Shown here piece after piece: positions 17,628 through 25,945 of a DNA stretch of 64,000 nucleotides. Position 1 is the first letter of the stretch. Each line of letters starts with the position of its first letter. The stretch comes from an uncultured Eubacterium sp. (GTDB taxonomy: Bacteria > Bacillota > Clostridia > Lachnospirales > Lachnospiraceae). The stretch covers positions 79,488-143,487 of the forward strand of contig CAJTZN010000001.1 in NCBI GenBank assembly GCA_910584065.1, given 5' to 3'. A program made the translations under genes and the position numbers. The notes beneath the pieces were generated by a model. It was not told the DNA's origin. It searched no databases and was given only the letters and a program-made list of their open reading frames with translations.

Positions 17628-18401
17628 ATGGCTTTGAATGAATCGGAAAAGAGAAAGTTGTGGGACAAATACATGAAGACCAAAAGTGCAGAGATTCGGG
17701 AACAGCTCATTCTCGAGTACGTGAACCTGGTGAACCTCGTTGCCGGGCGTATGGGCATGTATTTGGGTTATACGGTAGAATATGATGACCTGGTTGGATA
17801 TGGAATTTTCGGACTCATTGATGCCATAGATAAATTCAACCTTGATAAGAATGTGAAATTTGAGACGTATGCCAGCCTGCGGATCCGCGGTTCGATCCTT
17901 GACCAGATCCGGAAAATGGACTGGATTCCGAGGACGCTCCGCCAGCGCCAGCGCCAGATGGACCAGGCGTGCGCGAAGCTGGAGTCGGAACTGGGCCGGC
18001 CGGCTACGAATGAGGAAATAGCAGCGGAATTGGATATTACTGTAGAAGAGTACGATGGATGGAAGAACGAAGCGCAGTTTACGAATTTGGTTTCCCTGGA
18101 TGATTATTTGGAACAGGGTGGCGACGCGAGGATGGAAACTGGCGGGGCGCGCCGGTTTGAACAGCCGGAACAGGCGGTGGAGAAGCAGGAACTGAAGAAG
18201 ATGCTGGCAGAGGCATTGAAAAAACTGACCGAGAAGGAGAGAAGTGTCATTACGCTCTATTACTATGAAGATATGACGCTCAAAGAGATCAGTGTAGTGT
18301 TGTCCGTTTCGGAATCCCGTGTATCCCAGCTTCATACGAAAGCGTTGTCGAAGATCAGGGCGCAGATCGGAGATTCGGTTGAGTTATTAAATTTGTTTTG
18401 A
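17628..18401 (+). CDS. fliA: Flagellar sigma factor FliA (sigma-28)
   Basis: This FliA/WhiG-type sigma factor directs late flagellar and chemotaxis promoters. Regions 2, 3 and 4 are all present: the region 2 core (YDDLVGYGIFGLIDAIDKF and KFETYASLRIRGSILDQIR), region 3 (RTLRQRQRQM...GRPATNEEIA) and region 4 HTH (MTLKEISVVLSVSESRVSQL). The ATG at 17628 has seven-base spacing to AGGAAGG; an ATG six bases upstream is almost on top of that site. I see no anti-sigma gene flgM in this window. Confidence 0.95.
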   Translation: MALNESEKRKLWDKYMKTKSAEIREQLILEYVNLVNLVAGRMGMYLGYTVEYDDLVGYGIFGLIDAIDKFNLDKNVKFETYASLRIRGSILDQIRKMDWIPRTLRQRQRQMDQACAKLESELGRPATNEEIAAELDITVEEYDGWKNEAQFTNLVSLDDYLEQGGDARMETGGARRFEQPEQAVEKQELKKMLAEALKKLTEKERSVITLYYYEDMTLKEISVVLSVSESRVSQLHTKALSKIRAQIGDSVELLNLF

Positions 18402-18455
18402 TGGAAAGCGATAATCAGATTCATTTACTACGTTTGGTCGGAAGGAGATAAAGGT

Positions 18456-20054
18456 ATGGGAAAAAATGCGTATTTTCAAATAGTACATAAGACAAATAAA
18501 ACGGCCCTCAAAGTGTTTCCGGCTTCGAAGGACGGGGAGATGTTTTCGATCGACGAAGTCATAAAGTATATGGAACTCATCAATTTTGGTGATTTTGACG
18601 TCATGGGGCTGAACGCGTATTTGACGAAAGAAGATTTCCGTACGGAATTTGTTGTTTTGAATAAAGATATGCTGCCAGAGGATGGCAGATGTGCGATACA
18701 CATCGAAAATCAGGGAGAACGGGCTGTGGCGCGGTTTTATCCGCCGTCGTCCAAAGGGAAGAAGATGACGAGGGACGACATACTCAGCGACCTGAACCTG
18801 GCTGGGATCGTACACGGGATCCGGCAGGACATTATAGATCAGTTTTTGAAAAATCCCGAATACTGCAGGGATTATGTCGTAGCGGTCGCAACGCCGCCCG
18901 TGCAGGGGCACGATGCCACGATCGAGTATCATTTTGATCTCAACACGACAGCCAGGCCGAAATTAAAAGAAGATGGGAGCGTAGACTTTCATCAATTGGG
19001 AAATATTAAGCCTGTGGAGGTCGGCGACAAGCTCGCCACTCTCACGCCGGCAGACCGCGGGAAGGCGGGTATCAATGTCGTCGGTGCGGCCCTGCCGCCG
19101 AATAAAGTGACGGTGAGGGTGCTCCGTTTCGGGCGCAATATCACACTGTCCGAGGACAAGTGCGAACTGTACTCACAGGTTGCCGGCCACGTCACGCTCG
19201 TCGACGATATGGTCATGGTATCGAACGTATACGAGGTTCCGGCAAACGTAGACGCTTCCACGGGGGATATTGAGTACAATGGCACGGTAAATATAGTCGG
19301 AAATGTCAATACAGGATATGTCGTCAAAGCGGAAAATGATATAATCGTGAACGGTGTCGTGGAGGGCGCGACGCTTATTGCCGGAGGAAATATCGTACTG
19401 AAACGGGGAATGCAGGGGATGTCGCGCGGGAAGCTGGATGCGGTCGGAAATATCACGGCGAAATTTATCGAGAACAGTACGGTGCGCTGTAACGGTACGC
19501 TTATGTGTGACGCCGTGTTGCACAGTGACGTCGAGGCGAAGGATAAGATTTCAATACTGGGACGAAAAGGCTTGATCAATGGCGGGCATGTCAAATCTTA
19601 TACGAATATCGCTGCGACGCAGCTCGGTTCTATGATGGGGATCCAGACGATCGTTGAGATCATGTCAGATATTGAACTTGTGAAGATGCATATGGATCTG
19701 GGCGAGAAGGTGAAGCAGTCGATCGAGGCGCTGGAGCAGATGGATATGGTACTGATCTCGATCAAGCGGTCGATCAAGAGCGGAAACGAGCTCACGAGAC
19801 AGCAGGAGAGATATTTAAAGATGGCTGCGGTTTCCAAGCCGAAACTGACGCAGGATATACGTGAGATGGAGGCGCAGAGGGAATTTCTGCAGAAGGTGAT
19901 CGACTCCGCCAAACATGTGGGCATACGTGTGGAAAATACGGTAAATGCCGGGGTAAAGATCGTGATCAAAGATGTGTCCAGGAACATCAATGACAATATA
20001 TCAAGATGTAAGTTTATCAGGGAGGGAGCGGATATTAAGTCCGTCAGCATCTGA
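18456..20054 (+). CDS. FapA family protein (DUF342) of the motility operon
   Basis: The 532-residue protein contains the FapA/DUF342 core. It has an N-terminal alpha/beta segment, a central right-handed beta-helix-like region with repeated short strands (INIVGAALPP, DIEYNGTVNIVGNVNTGY, GVVEGATLIAGGNIV), and a long C-terminal alpha-helical coiled coil (about 410-500). The family is common in Clostridia and spirochaetes next to flagellar genes and is thought to act in localisation or polymer scaffolding, but its biochemical role is not established. It has no signal peptide. Confidence 0.85.
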   Translation: MGKNAYFQIVHKTNKTALKVFPASKDGEMFSIDEVIKYMELINFGDFDVMGLNAYLTKEDFRTEFVVLNKDMLPEDGRCAIHIENQGERAVARFYPPSSKGKKMTRDDILSDLNLAGIVHGIRQDIIDQFLKNPEYCRDYVVAVATPPVQGHDATIEYHFDLNTTARPKLKEDGSVDFHQLGNIKPVEVGDKLATLTPADRGKAGINVVGAALPPNKVTVRVLRFGRNITLSEDKCELYSQVAGHVTLVDDMVMVSNVYEVPANVDASTGDIEYNGTVNIVGNVNTGYVVKAENDIIVNGVVEGATLIAGGNIVLKRGMQGMSRGKLDAVGNITAKFIENSTVRCNGTLMCDAVLHSDVEAKDKISILGRKGLINGGHVKSYTNIAATQLGSMMGIQTIVEIMSDIELVKMHMDLGEKVKQSIEALEQMDMVLISIKRSIKSGNELTRQQERYLKMAAVSKPKLTQDIREMEAQREFLQKVIDSAKHVGIRVENTVNAGVKIVIKDVSRNINDNISRCKFIREGADIKSVSI

Positions 20055-20076
20055 CGATTGATTTGAGAAGAAAGGT

Positions 20077-20391
20077 ATGGTGGTCGTTATGTCGATCAGC
20101 GCAATTGACGCGTCTACGCTGGCGCCGCGTTCGGCGGAAGCATCCAGTCTTGTAGGGAAAGAACAGCACCAGTTCCAGCATGTGAGCGAGAGCGGGGCGA
20201 TGAGTTTTGAGAAGTCTGTGGAGCAGAAAAACCAGAGAGCGGTGGAAACGGCGAAAAGCGAGACGGAGGAATACAGTTTTGACGGCTCCGGTTCCGCAAA
20301 ATACAGCGGCGGCAGGAAGAAGAAGAAAAAACAGACGAAGGAGGCGCCGGTAGCGCCGCGGTCAGACAGTAGTTTTGACATTACCATATAA
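20077..20391 (+). CDS. Small hydrophilic protein of unknown function
   Basis: I do not recognise this 104-residue product. It is hydrophilic, without signal peptide or membrane helix; the centre is Gln/Glu/Ser-rich and the C-terminal third is Lys-rich (GGRKKKKKQTKE). The start is uncertain: AGAAGAAAGG lies one base before ATG 20077 and 13 bases before ATG 20089. Reading direction, spacing and codon use match the neighbouring motility genes, which is the main support for it being real. Confidence 0.6.
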   Translation: MVVVMSISAIDASTLAPRSAEASSLVGKEQHQFQHVSESGAMSFEKSVEQKNQRAVETAKSETEEYSFDGSGSAKYSGGRKKKKKQTKEAPVAPRSDSSFDITI

Positions 20392-20415
20392 AACAAGGAA
20401 AGGTATGAATGGACA

Positions 20416-21279
20416 ATGACTGCAACAGAAGTTATATTGCTTGTGATTGGTTTTCTCAGCATTTGCGGCAGCTTTTTTCTGGGAAACAGGGAAAAAACAG
20501 GGGAAGAAGAACTCCCAGAGGATGAAAATGTTTCGCGGAATGTCTGGACAGAGAAAGAAGAAGAGCTCGTGAGGGAGAGGATCCAGTCGATCTTAGAGGA
20601 GGAAAAGGAAAATATACTCGCCGAGACGACGGATACCCTCAATCGAAAGAGTAATGAAAAGATTATGGAATTTGACGAATTTTCCGGTCAGCTGCTGGAA
20701 AAGATCAATCACAATCATGAAGAAGTTGTGTTTATGTATCATATGCTGACGAAAAAAGAGGAAGAGTGGAAGGAAGCGGCGGCAAAGCCGGATACGTTTG
20801 TGAAAAAGCCTTTGGCTGCGCCGGAGCCGGAGGAGGAGACGCCGGGACAAACACCGGTGAAGAAAGCAGCATATGTCGGACAACCGGGGAGAGAAGGAAC
20901 GGCCCAGATGACGTCGGATGAAACGGGAAAGACGCAGCCTGCTGAAAAGGAAGCGGGTCAGGCGGGCGGACCGGTCCATTCACAGGAAGAAGAACGCGTA
21001 CATCCACCGGTTACCGGACTCGAACGACTGGCTAAGAGTCATCCGGCTAAGACAAAGACGGCAGTCCGTGGTCCGCAGCAGAAAGCAGCGCAACAGCCAT
21101 CCGGCCAGGGGCAGGCGGCGTCCACGATTCCGGTAGAGGTTGCGGCTGGAAAAAATGTCAATGATCAGGTGCTGAAGTTGTACAAGCAGGGAAAATCCGT
21201 GGTGGAAATATCGAAAGAGCTCAATGTCGGGCAGGGTGAGGTGAAACTGACGATTGCTCTTTATGGAGGGAACCGATGA
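20416..21279 (+). CDS. Membrane-anchored coiled-coil protein with C-terminal helix-turn-helix-like motif (DUF6115-like)
   Basis: The 287 residues begin with one transmembrane helix (ATEVILLVIGFLSICGSFFLG), continue as a Glu/Lys-rich probable coiled coil to about 115, then a Pro/Gln/Ala-rich low-complexity linker, and end in a compact segment VLKLYKQGKSVVEISKEL followed by a Gly-rich turn, which resembles the HTH-like end of DUF6115 proteins found after flagellar genes in Lachnospiraceae. A DNA-binding function is not shown. It overlaps the next gene by four bases. Confidence 0.7.
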   Translation: MTATEVILLVIGFLSICGSFFLGNREKTGEEELPEDENVSRNVWTEKEEELVRERIQSILEEEKENILAETTDTLNRKSNEKIMEFDEFSGQLLEKINHNHEEVVFMYHMLTKKEEEWKEAAAKPDTFVKKPLAAPEPEEETPGQTPVKKAAYVGQPGREGTAQMTSDETGKTQPAEKEAGQAGGPVHSQEEERVHPPVTGLERLAKSHPAKTKTAVRGPQQKAAQQPSGQGQAASTIPVEVAAGKNVNDQVLKLYKQGKSVVEISKELNVGQGEVKLTIALYGGNR

Positions 21280-21848
21280 AGGCGAAATGGTTTATCAGAG
21301 GGTTGGGGACAGGCATCGTTCTGACCGCCCTCATTTTATGTATGGCGTACCGGAGCAACCGGAACGATGGCAGCGTGATCAAAGAGGCAAAGGAACTTGG
21401 TATGGTGTTTCCGGAAAATGAGACGGGAGATGTCTCGCGGCCGGAGAAAGAACAGGCGGAACAGCTGGCGAAAGACCAGGCAAAGGAGAAGAAAGAGAAG
21501 AAGAAGGAGCAGGCACAGGAAAAACAGAAACCGGCGTCCGGCGCGGCCGTCAGCCAGAAAAACGAAACGGATCAGGAAGCGAAAGACAAGCTGGATAAGA
21601 GCAGCAAGGATATTTCCCAGGGCTCTAAATATCAGGGGGGAACGAAGTCCTTTGTCGTGAGGAGCGGTCTTCTCTCCAGTTCGGTGGCGAGGGAGATGGA
21701 AGAGGCGGGGGTCATTGATGATGCGGACGCCTTTGACGATTATATCGAGAAAAACGGTTACGGAAAACAGCTTCGGAGCGGTAAATATAAAATTCCGGAC
21801 GGGGCGGATTACGAGACGATCGCCAAAATCATTACGCGGCAGAATTGA
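21276..21848 (+). CDS. MltG/YceG-N-like membrane protein without a catalytic domain
   Basis: A 190-residue protein with one N-terminal transmembrane helix (GLGTGIVLTALILCMAY), a Lys/Glu/Gln-rich linker, and a C-terminal domain reading VRSGLLSSSVAREMEEAGVI then YGKQLRSGKYKIPDGADYET. That domain matches the LysM-like region of endolytic transglycosylase MltG, but the catalytic YceG domain is absent. A role in binding the cell wall is inferred from this. It is the last gene of the motility operon. Confidence 0.7.
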   Translation: MKAKWFIRGLGTGIVLTALILCMAYRSNRNDGSVIKEAKELGMVFPENETGDVSRPEKEQAEQLAKDQAKEKKEKKKEQAQEKQKPASGAAVSQKNETDQEAKDKLDKSSKDISQGSKYQGGTKSFVVRSGLLSSSVAREMEEAGVIDDADAFDDYIEKNGYGKQLRSGKYKIPDGADYETIAKIITRQN

Positions 21849-21877
21849 CAGAAGTGACAGGATGTCGGAAAAAATGC

Positions 21878-21906
21878 TTGCATCTTAGGAGCATTTATGA
21901 TAAAAT
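21878..21906 (+). promoter_or_regulatory. rpsB promoter
   Basis: TTGCAT at 21878-21883, a 17-base spacer, and TAAAAT at 21901-21906 preceded by TGA (extended -10). It stands 117 bases before the rpsB ATG and separates the ribosomal operon from the motility operon. Confidence 0.8.
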
Positions 21907-21940
21907 TACAAATTGAGTTGAAAAAACACGAAGGCTGATT

Positions 21941-21979
21941 TTTTCCAGCGGTGCTCCCGGTGCCGGGGGTTTTGGAAAA
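21941..21979 (+). promoter_or_regulatory. Structured rpsB leader hairpin
   Basis: Inside the rpsB 5' leader, CTCCC at 21954-21958 pairs with GGGGG at 21965-21969, extended by G59-C64, and an outer stem pairs TTTTCC (21941-21946) with GGAAAA (21974-21979). Leaders that bind S2 are known in several bacteria; whether this is one is inference. The hairpin is followed by only four T, so it is a poor terminator. Confidence 0.45.
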
Positions 21980-22022
21980 GAAATGAGGCTTTCGGAAGAA
22001 AAACCAAATGGAGGGAAAGAAA

Positions 22023-22778
22023 ATGAGTGTTATTTCAATGAAGCAGTTGTTGGAAGCAGGAGTTCATTTCGGGCATCAGACGAGAAGATGGAACCCCAAA
22101 ATGGCGGAGTATATTTACACGGAGAGAAATGGTATCTATATTATCGACCTGCAGAAGTCGGTAGGCAAGGTGGACGAGGCGTACAACGCGATCCGCGAAA
22201 TTGCCGCGGACGGCGGAAATATTTTGTTTGTCGGCACAAAGAAACAGGCGCAGGATTCGATCCGCAACGAGGCGGAGCGCTGTGGCATGTACTATGTCAA
22301 TGAGAGATGGCTCGGCGGTATGCTGACGAACTTTAAGACGATCCAGGCTCGTATCAAGAGACTGAAAGCGATTGAAAAAATGTCGGAAGACGGAACATTT
22401 GATGTACTTCCGAAAAAAGAAGTGATCAATATAAAGAAAGAATGGGCAAAACTGGAGAAGAACCTCGGTGGTATTAAGGACATGAAAAATGTACCGGACG
22501 CCATTTTTGTCGTAGACCCGAAAAAAGAGAGGATTTGTATTCAGGAGGCGCACATTCTCGGTATTCCTCTGATCGGTATCGTGGACACGAACTGCGATCC
22601 GGAAGAGCTGGACTATGTGATCCCTGGTAATGACGACGCGATCCGCGCCGTAAAACTGATCGTGTCGAAGATGGCGGATGCCGTGATCGAGGCAAAACAG
22701 GGTGAGACCTATGCCGATGCCCCGGCTGAAGAGGAAGAAGAGGGTGCAGAGGAAATCGCGTCTGCAGAGGCAGAGTAA
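22023..22778 (+). CDS. rpsB: 30S ribosomal protein S2
   Basis: The 251 residues carry the S2 signature VISMKQLLEAGVHFGHQTRR and WLGGMLTNF, and end in a family-typical acidic tail. The ATG at 22023 follows GGAGGG with normal spacing; an upstream in-frame ATG at 22008 overlaps that site and would add residues not found in S2. It is co-transcribed with tsf, the conserved pair, but the 126-base gap between them contains an unusual repeat. Confidence 0.97.
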   Translation: MSVISMKQLLEAGVHFGHQTRRWNPKMAEYIYTERNGIYIIDLQKSVGKVDEAYNAIREIAADGGNILFVGTKKQAQDSIRNEAERCGMYYVNERWLGGMLTNFKTIQARIKRLKAIEKMSEDGTFDVLPKKEVINIKKEWAKLEKNLGGIKDMKNVPDAIFVVDPKKERICIQEAHILGIPLIGIVDTNCDPEELDYVIPGNDDAIRAVKLIVSKMADAVIEAKQGETYADAPAEEEEEGAEEIASAEAE

Positions 22779-22815
22779 ATTACGGCAAAATATTTGCCGA
22801 TGCTCCGGCGGTGAG

Positions 22816-22875
22816 AAGGAATTCATTCCTAAGGAACTCATTCCTAAGGAACTCATTCCTAAGGAATTTATTCCT
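22816..22875 (+). repeat. Four 15-bp tandem palindromic units between rpsB and tsf
   Basis: Units start at 22816, 22831, 22846 and 22861. Unit 1 reads AAGGAATTCATTCCT, units 2 and 3 AAGGAACTCATTCCT and unit 4 AAGGAATTTATTCCT, with AAGAATT following. Each unit contains an inverted repeat (AGGAAT/ATTCCT or one mismatch) and an AAGGA that resembles a Shine-Dalgarno core. No coding role is apparent. Confidence 0.92.
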
Positions 22876-22904
22876 AAGAATTGAAAGAAAGGAAGATTTG
22901 AAAA

Positions 22905-23834
22905 ATGGCTATTTCAGCATCTATGGTGAAAGAATTAAGGGAAATGACAGGCGCTGGTATGATGGATTGTAAAAAAGCGCTTACAAATACAGATGGCGAT
23001 ATGGATAAAGCGGTAGAGTACCTGCGCGAGAACGGTCTGGCAAAAGCGGAGAAAAAGGCTGGCAGGATTGCGGCGGAAGGTATCGTGAAGACGAATATCA
23101 GTGAGGACGGAAAACAGGCTGTTGTCGTAGAAGTGAACAGCGAGACGGATTTCGTGGCAAAGAATGAAAAATTCCAGGATTTTGTCGGAGCAGTTGCGGC
23201 ACAGATCAATGGTTCCGGTGCTGCTGACCTCGAGGCATTTATGGAAGAAGCATGGGCAGGGGATTCTTCTAAAACAGTAAAAGAAGAACTGGCTTCCATG
23301 ATCGCTACCATCGGCGAGAACATGAACATCCGCCGTTTTGAGAAAGTTTCCTGTGAGCAGGGACTTGTCGTTGACTATATCCACGCAGGCGGAAAGATCG
23401 GCGTACTGATTGCAGCGGAGACGGATAACACGGGCGACGCTGTGAAAGAGTGCCTGAAAAACGTGGCAATGCAGGTGGCGGCTATGAACCCGAAATATCT
23501 TTCTTCCGCGGATGTGTCCGAGGAATATAAGGAGAAGGAGAAAGAAGTACTGCTTGCTCAGGCGAAGAATGATCCGGCCAATGCGAATAAACCGGAAAAT
23601 ATCATCGAAAAGATGATCATGGGACGCCTGAACAAAGAGTTGAAGGAAGTCTGCCTGACAGAGCAGGTTTACGTAAAGGCAGAGAACAAAGAGTCCGTAG
23701 CTAAATATGTGGAGTCCGTGGCAAAAGCTGAGGGATGCAGCATTAAGCTCGTTCGTTTTGTCCGCTATGAAACAGGGGAAGGCCTGGAAAAGAAAAACGA
23801 GGATTTTGCGGCCGAGGTGGCAGCACAACTGTAA
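22905..23834 (+). CDS. tsf: Translation elongation factor Ts
   Basis: EF-Ts exchanges nucleotide on EF-Tu. The 309-residue product has the N-terminal UBA-like domain (MVKELREMTGAGMMDCKKAL), the core with SETDFVAKNEKF, and the C-terminal EF-Tu contact region. Length and start are standard, with GAAAGGA upstream. A strong terminator follows. Confidence 0.97.
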   Translation: MAISASMVKELREMTGAGMMDCKKALTNTDGDMDKAVEYLRENGLAKAEKKAGRIAAEGIVKTNISEDGKQAVVVEVNSETDFVAKNEKFQDFVGAVAAQINGSGAADLEAFMEEAWAGDSSKTVKEELASMIATIGENMNIRRFEKVSCEQGLVVDYIHAGGKIGVLIAAETDNTGDAVKECLKNVAMQVAAMNPKYLSSADVSEEYKEKEKEVLLAQAKNDPANANKPENIIEKMIMGRLNKELKEVCLTEQVYVKAENKESVAKYVESVAKAEGCSIKLVRFVRYETGEGLEKKNEDFAAEVAAQL

Positions 23835-23849
23835 ATAATTGTAATGATT

Positions 23850-23894
23850 GGGCTCTGAATGCCATACCTTTGGTATTTGGAGCCCGCTTTTTTT
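23850..23894 (+). terminator. Rho-independent terminator of rpsB-tsf
   Basis: GGGCTC at 23850-23855 pairs with GAGCCC at 23880-23885, with an inner CCATACC/GGTAT stem, followed by GCTTTTTTT. It closes the rpsB-tsf transcript 16 bases after the tsf stop. Confidence 0.92.
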
Positions 23895-23911
23895 AAAAAG
23901 TAATTTTTTTG

Positions 23912-23940
23912 TTGTTAATTCTCGGAAAATCATGTATAAT
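23912..23940 (+). promoter_or_regulatory. Promoter of the GGDEF sensor gene
   Basis: TTGTTA at 23912-23917, 17-base spacer, TATAAT at 23935-23940. It starts 18 bases after the tsf terminator and 59 bases before the ATG. Confidence 0.8.
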
Positions 23941-23998
23941 AAAACGTGTATGTATATTTACGTAGGATTTAGCAAAAACATATATTGGGGATGATTCG

Positions 23999-25924
23999 AT
24001 GTTTTACAATGGCAGAAAAAATTTGTGCGTGGTTATGAGTGATCCGGCGAACCATTATCAGGAACAGGTATGCAAGACACTTACTTCCCTTGCTCAGGTG
24101 AGGGGATATAATCTCGCGTATTTCGCATGCTTTACGAGTTATGGCGTGGATACGAAAAATGGCAGAGGCCAGGCGAATATCATTAATTTGATCCCGTATG
24201 AGAAATTTGATGGATTTATCATATGCCATGACACGATTGCGAATGAGGGTGCGGTCGAGCAGATGTTTCAGTACATCAAACAGCGCGCGAAAGCGCCTGT
24301 CGTTACGATCCGCAGAAGAAGAGAAGATTTTCCGTGCGTGCTGTCAGAGGACTGCGGTTCCATCCAGAAGATCGTCCAGCATTTAGTGGATGTTCACGGA
24401 TTTGACCGTATTGCTTTTATGAACGGCCCGGAGGGACATCCGGATGCTAAAACGCGTGTACATGATTATAAAAAAGGACTTGAGAGCCGGGGAATCACTT
24501 TTGAAGAAAAGATGGTTTTTTACGGAGATTTTTGGAGAAGAAAGGCCAGACAGGCTGCGGATTATTTCACGATGGAACTGGCGAAACGGCCGCAGGCGGT
24601 CGTTTGTGCCAATGATTATATGGCGATCGCGCTCTGCAACGAGCTGATCAACCGGGAAGTGATGGTACCGGAAGACATCGTGATCACTGGTTTTGACGAT
24701 ATATGGGAATCGACGACAAATATGCCGCCGCTGACAACCGTTACCGTGCAGGCGGGAAAAATGAGCGAATTGGCGTTTGATACGCTGGTGAAGATGATGC
24801 GGGGCGAAGAAGTGCCGAAGGTTCAGACGGTTCATTCCGAGCCGGTATTCCGTAATTCCTGCGGATGTGAAAATATGAATTTTGCTTCGGTAGCCAAAAA
24901 GAGAGTGCGTCAGAATAAAGAAAACGAAGATATCATGGAACTGATGAGCAGTAATACTCATATGACGGTTGAGATGTCGGAGGCGGACTGCGCGGAAGAA
25001 CTCGTGGAGCACACGAGGATCCTGCAGAATCCCGACAATTTTGTGAGGAATTTCTTTATCTGCTTAGGTGAGGGGAGGGGAGATTCTTACCCGAAATACC
25101 ATTCGACGGGGCCGGGGTATCCGGACCGTTTTCACTCGGTTGGCAGCGTGATCAACCGCCGGATCGTGCAGACGGAGCCGTTTGACGCCGTTGACCTTAT
25201 TCCGAAAGAGGCGGCGGAGAGGGAACCGATGGTTTACTATTTCTTCCCTTTGCACAATCTCGACCGCACCTTTGGCTATTTTGCCATCAATTACAAAGGG
25301 GTACATAGCTGTGAAAAGACGTTTCACACATGGCTTGCCATCCTGGGAAATGCGTTGGAGAACCTTCGGCTGAGGCAGAAGAACAAAGTGCTGCTGGCGG
25401 AACTGAACAACCTCTACGTACACGACGCCCTGACCGGTCTTTTGAACCGCAGGGGATTTGAGTACAGTTCCCGCGACCTCTATGAACGGAGTGCCAAGGA
25501 CGGTCAGACTGTAGTCATTATTTCTATTGATATGGACAATCTGAAGATCGTAAATGATACATTTGGACATGCGCAGGGCGATGTGGCGCTGCAGGAGATC
25601 GCGAGGGCCATGGAATACGCGGCGAGAGAGGGCGATGCCTGTGCCAGAACGGGCGGTGATGAGTTTACCGTTGTGGGGACCGGCTATGATGAGGAGACGG
25701 CGCAGGCATTTTTAGACCGGTTTCAGTCTCATATGGAGAAGTTTAACGAGGAGAGTGAGCTCCCATATCTTGTCAGGGCAAGCTACGGTTATTATATCGT
25801 TCCGCCGGATCACGCGATCGCGCTGGATGCGGCGATCGTAAAGAGCGATAACTGCCTGTATGAGAATAAGCGGGAGAAAAAAGCAGAAAATTTGGACAGC
25901 GTTTTCAGAGATAGCGCTGTGTAA
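23999..25924 (+). CDS. Diguanylate cyclase with LacI-type ligand-binding sensor domain
   Basis: The 641 residues start with a periplasmic-binding-like/LacI-type sensor (about 1-290; NLCVVMSDPANHYQEQV, YDYKKGLESRG-type loop, VPEDIVITGFDDI) that lacks the LacI helix-turn-helix and any signal peptide, so it should sense a cytoplasmic ligand. A middle helical/GAF-like region (about 300-455) follows, then a GGDEF domain with the intact motif RTGGDEFTVVG. It should make c-di-GMP. The gene is monocistronic or leads into the next gene, which starts 21 bases downstream. Ligand unknown. Confidence 0.88.
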   Translation: MFYNGRKNLCVVMSDPANHYQEQVCKTLTSLAQVRGYNLAYFACFTSYGVDTKNGRGQANIINLIPYEKFDGFIICHDTIANEGAVEQMFQYIKQRAKAPVVTIRRRREDFPCVLSEDCGSIQKIVQHLVDVHGFDRIAFMNGPEGHPDAKTRVHDYKKGLESRGITFEEKMVFYGDFWRRKARQAADYFTMELAKRPQAVVCANDYMAIALCNELINREVMVPEDIVITGFDDIWESTTNMPPLTTVTVQAGKMSELAFDTLVKMMRGEEVPKVQTVHSEPVFRNSCGCENMNFASVAKKRVRQNKENEDIMELMSSNTHMTVEMSEADCAEELVEHTRILQNPDNFVRNFFICLGEGRGDSYPKYHSTGPGYPDRFHSVGSVINRRIVQTEPFDAVDLIPKEAAEREPMVYYFFPLHNLDRTFGYFAINYKGVHSCEKTFHTWLAILGNALENLRLRQKNKVLLAELNNLYVHDALTGLLNRRGFEYSSRDLYERSAKDGQTVVIISIDMDNLKIVNDTFGHAQGDVALQEIARAMEYAAREGDACARTGGDEFTVVGTGYDEETAQAFLDRFQSHMEKFNEESELPYLVRASYGYYIVPPDHAIALDAAIVKSDNCLYENKREKKAENLDSVFRDSAV

Positions 25925-25945
25925 GTTTTGAAGGAGGACAGTTCA

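Noticed and set aside
22702..22884. Plus-strand frame translating the 15-bp repeats into repeated Lys-Glu-Leu-Ile-Pro units
   Set aside because: It begins inside rpsB in another frame, has no ribosome site, and ends just before tsf; the repeat is more likely an RNA or DNA element.
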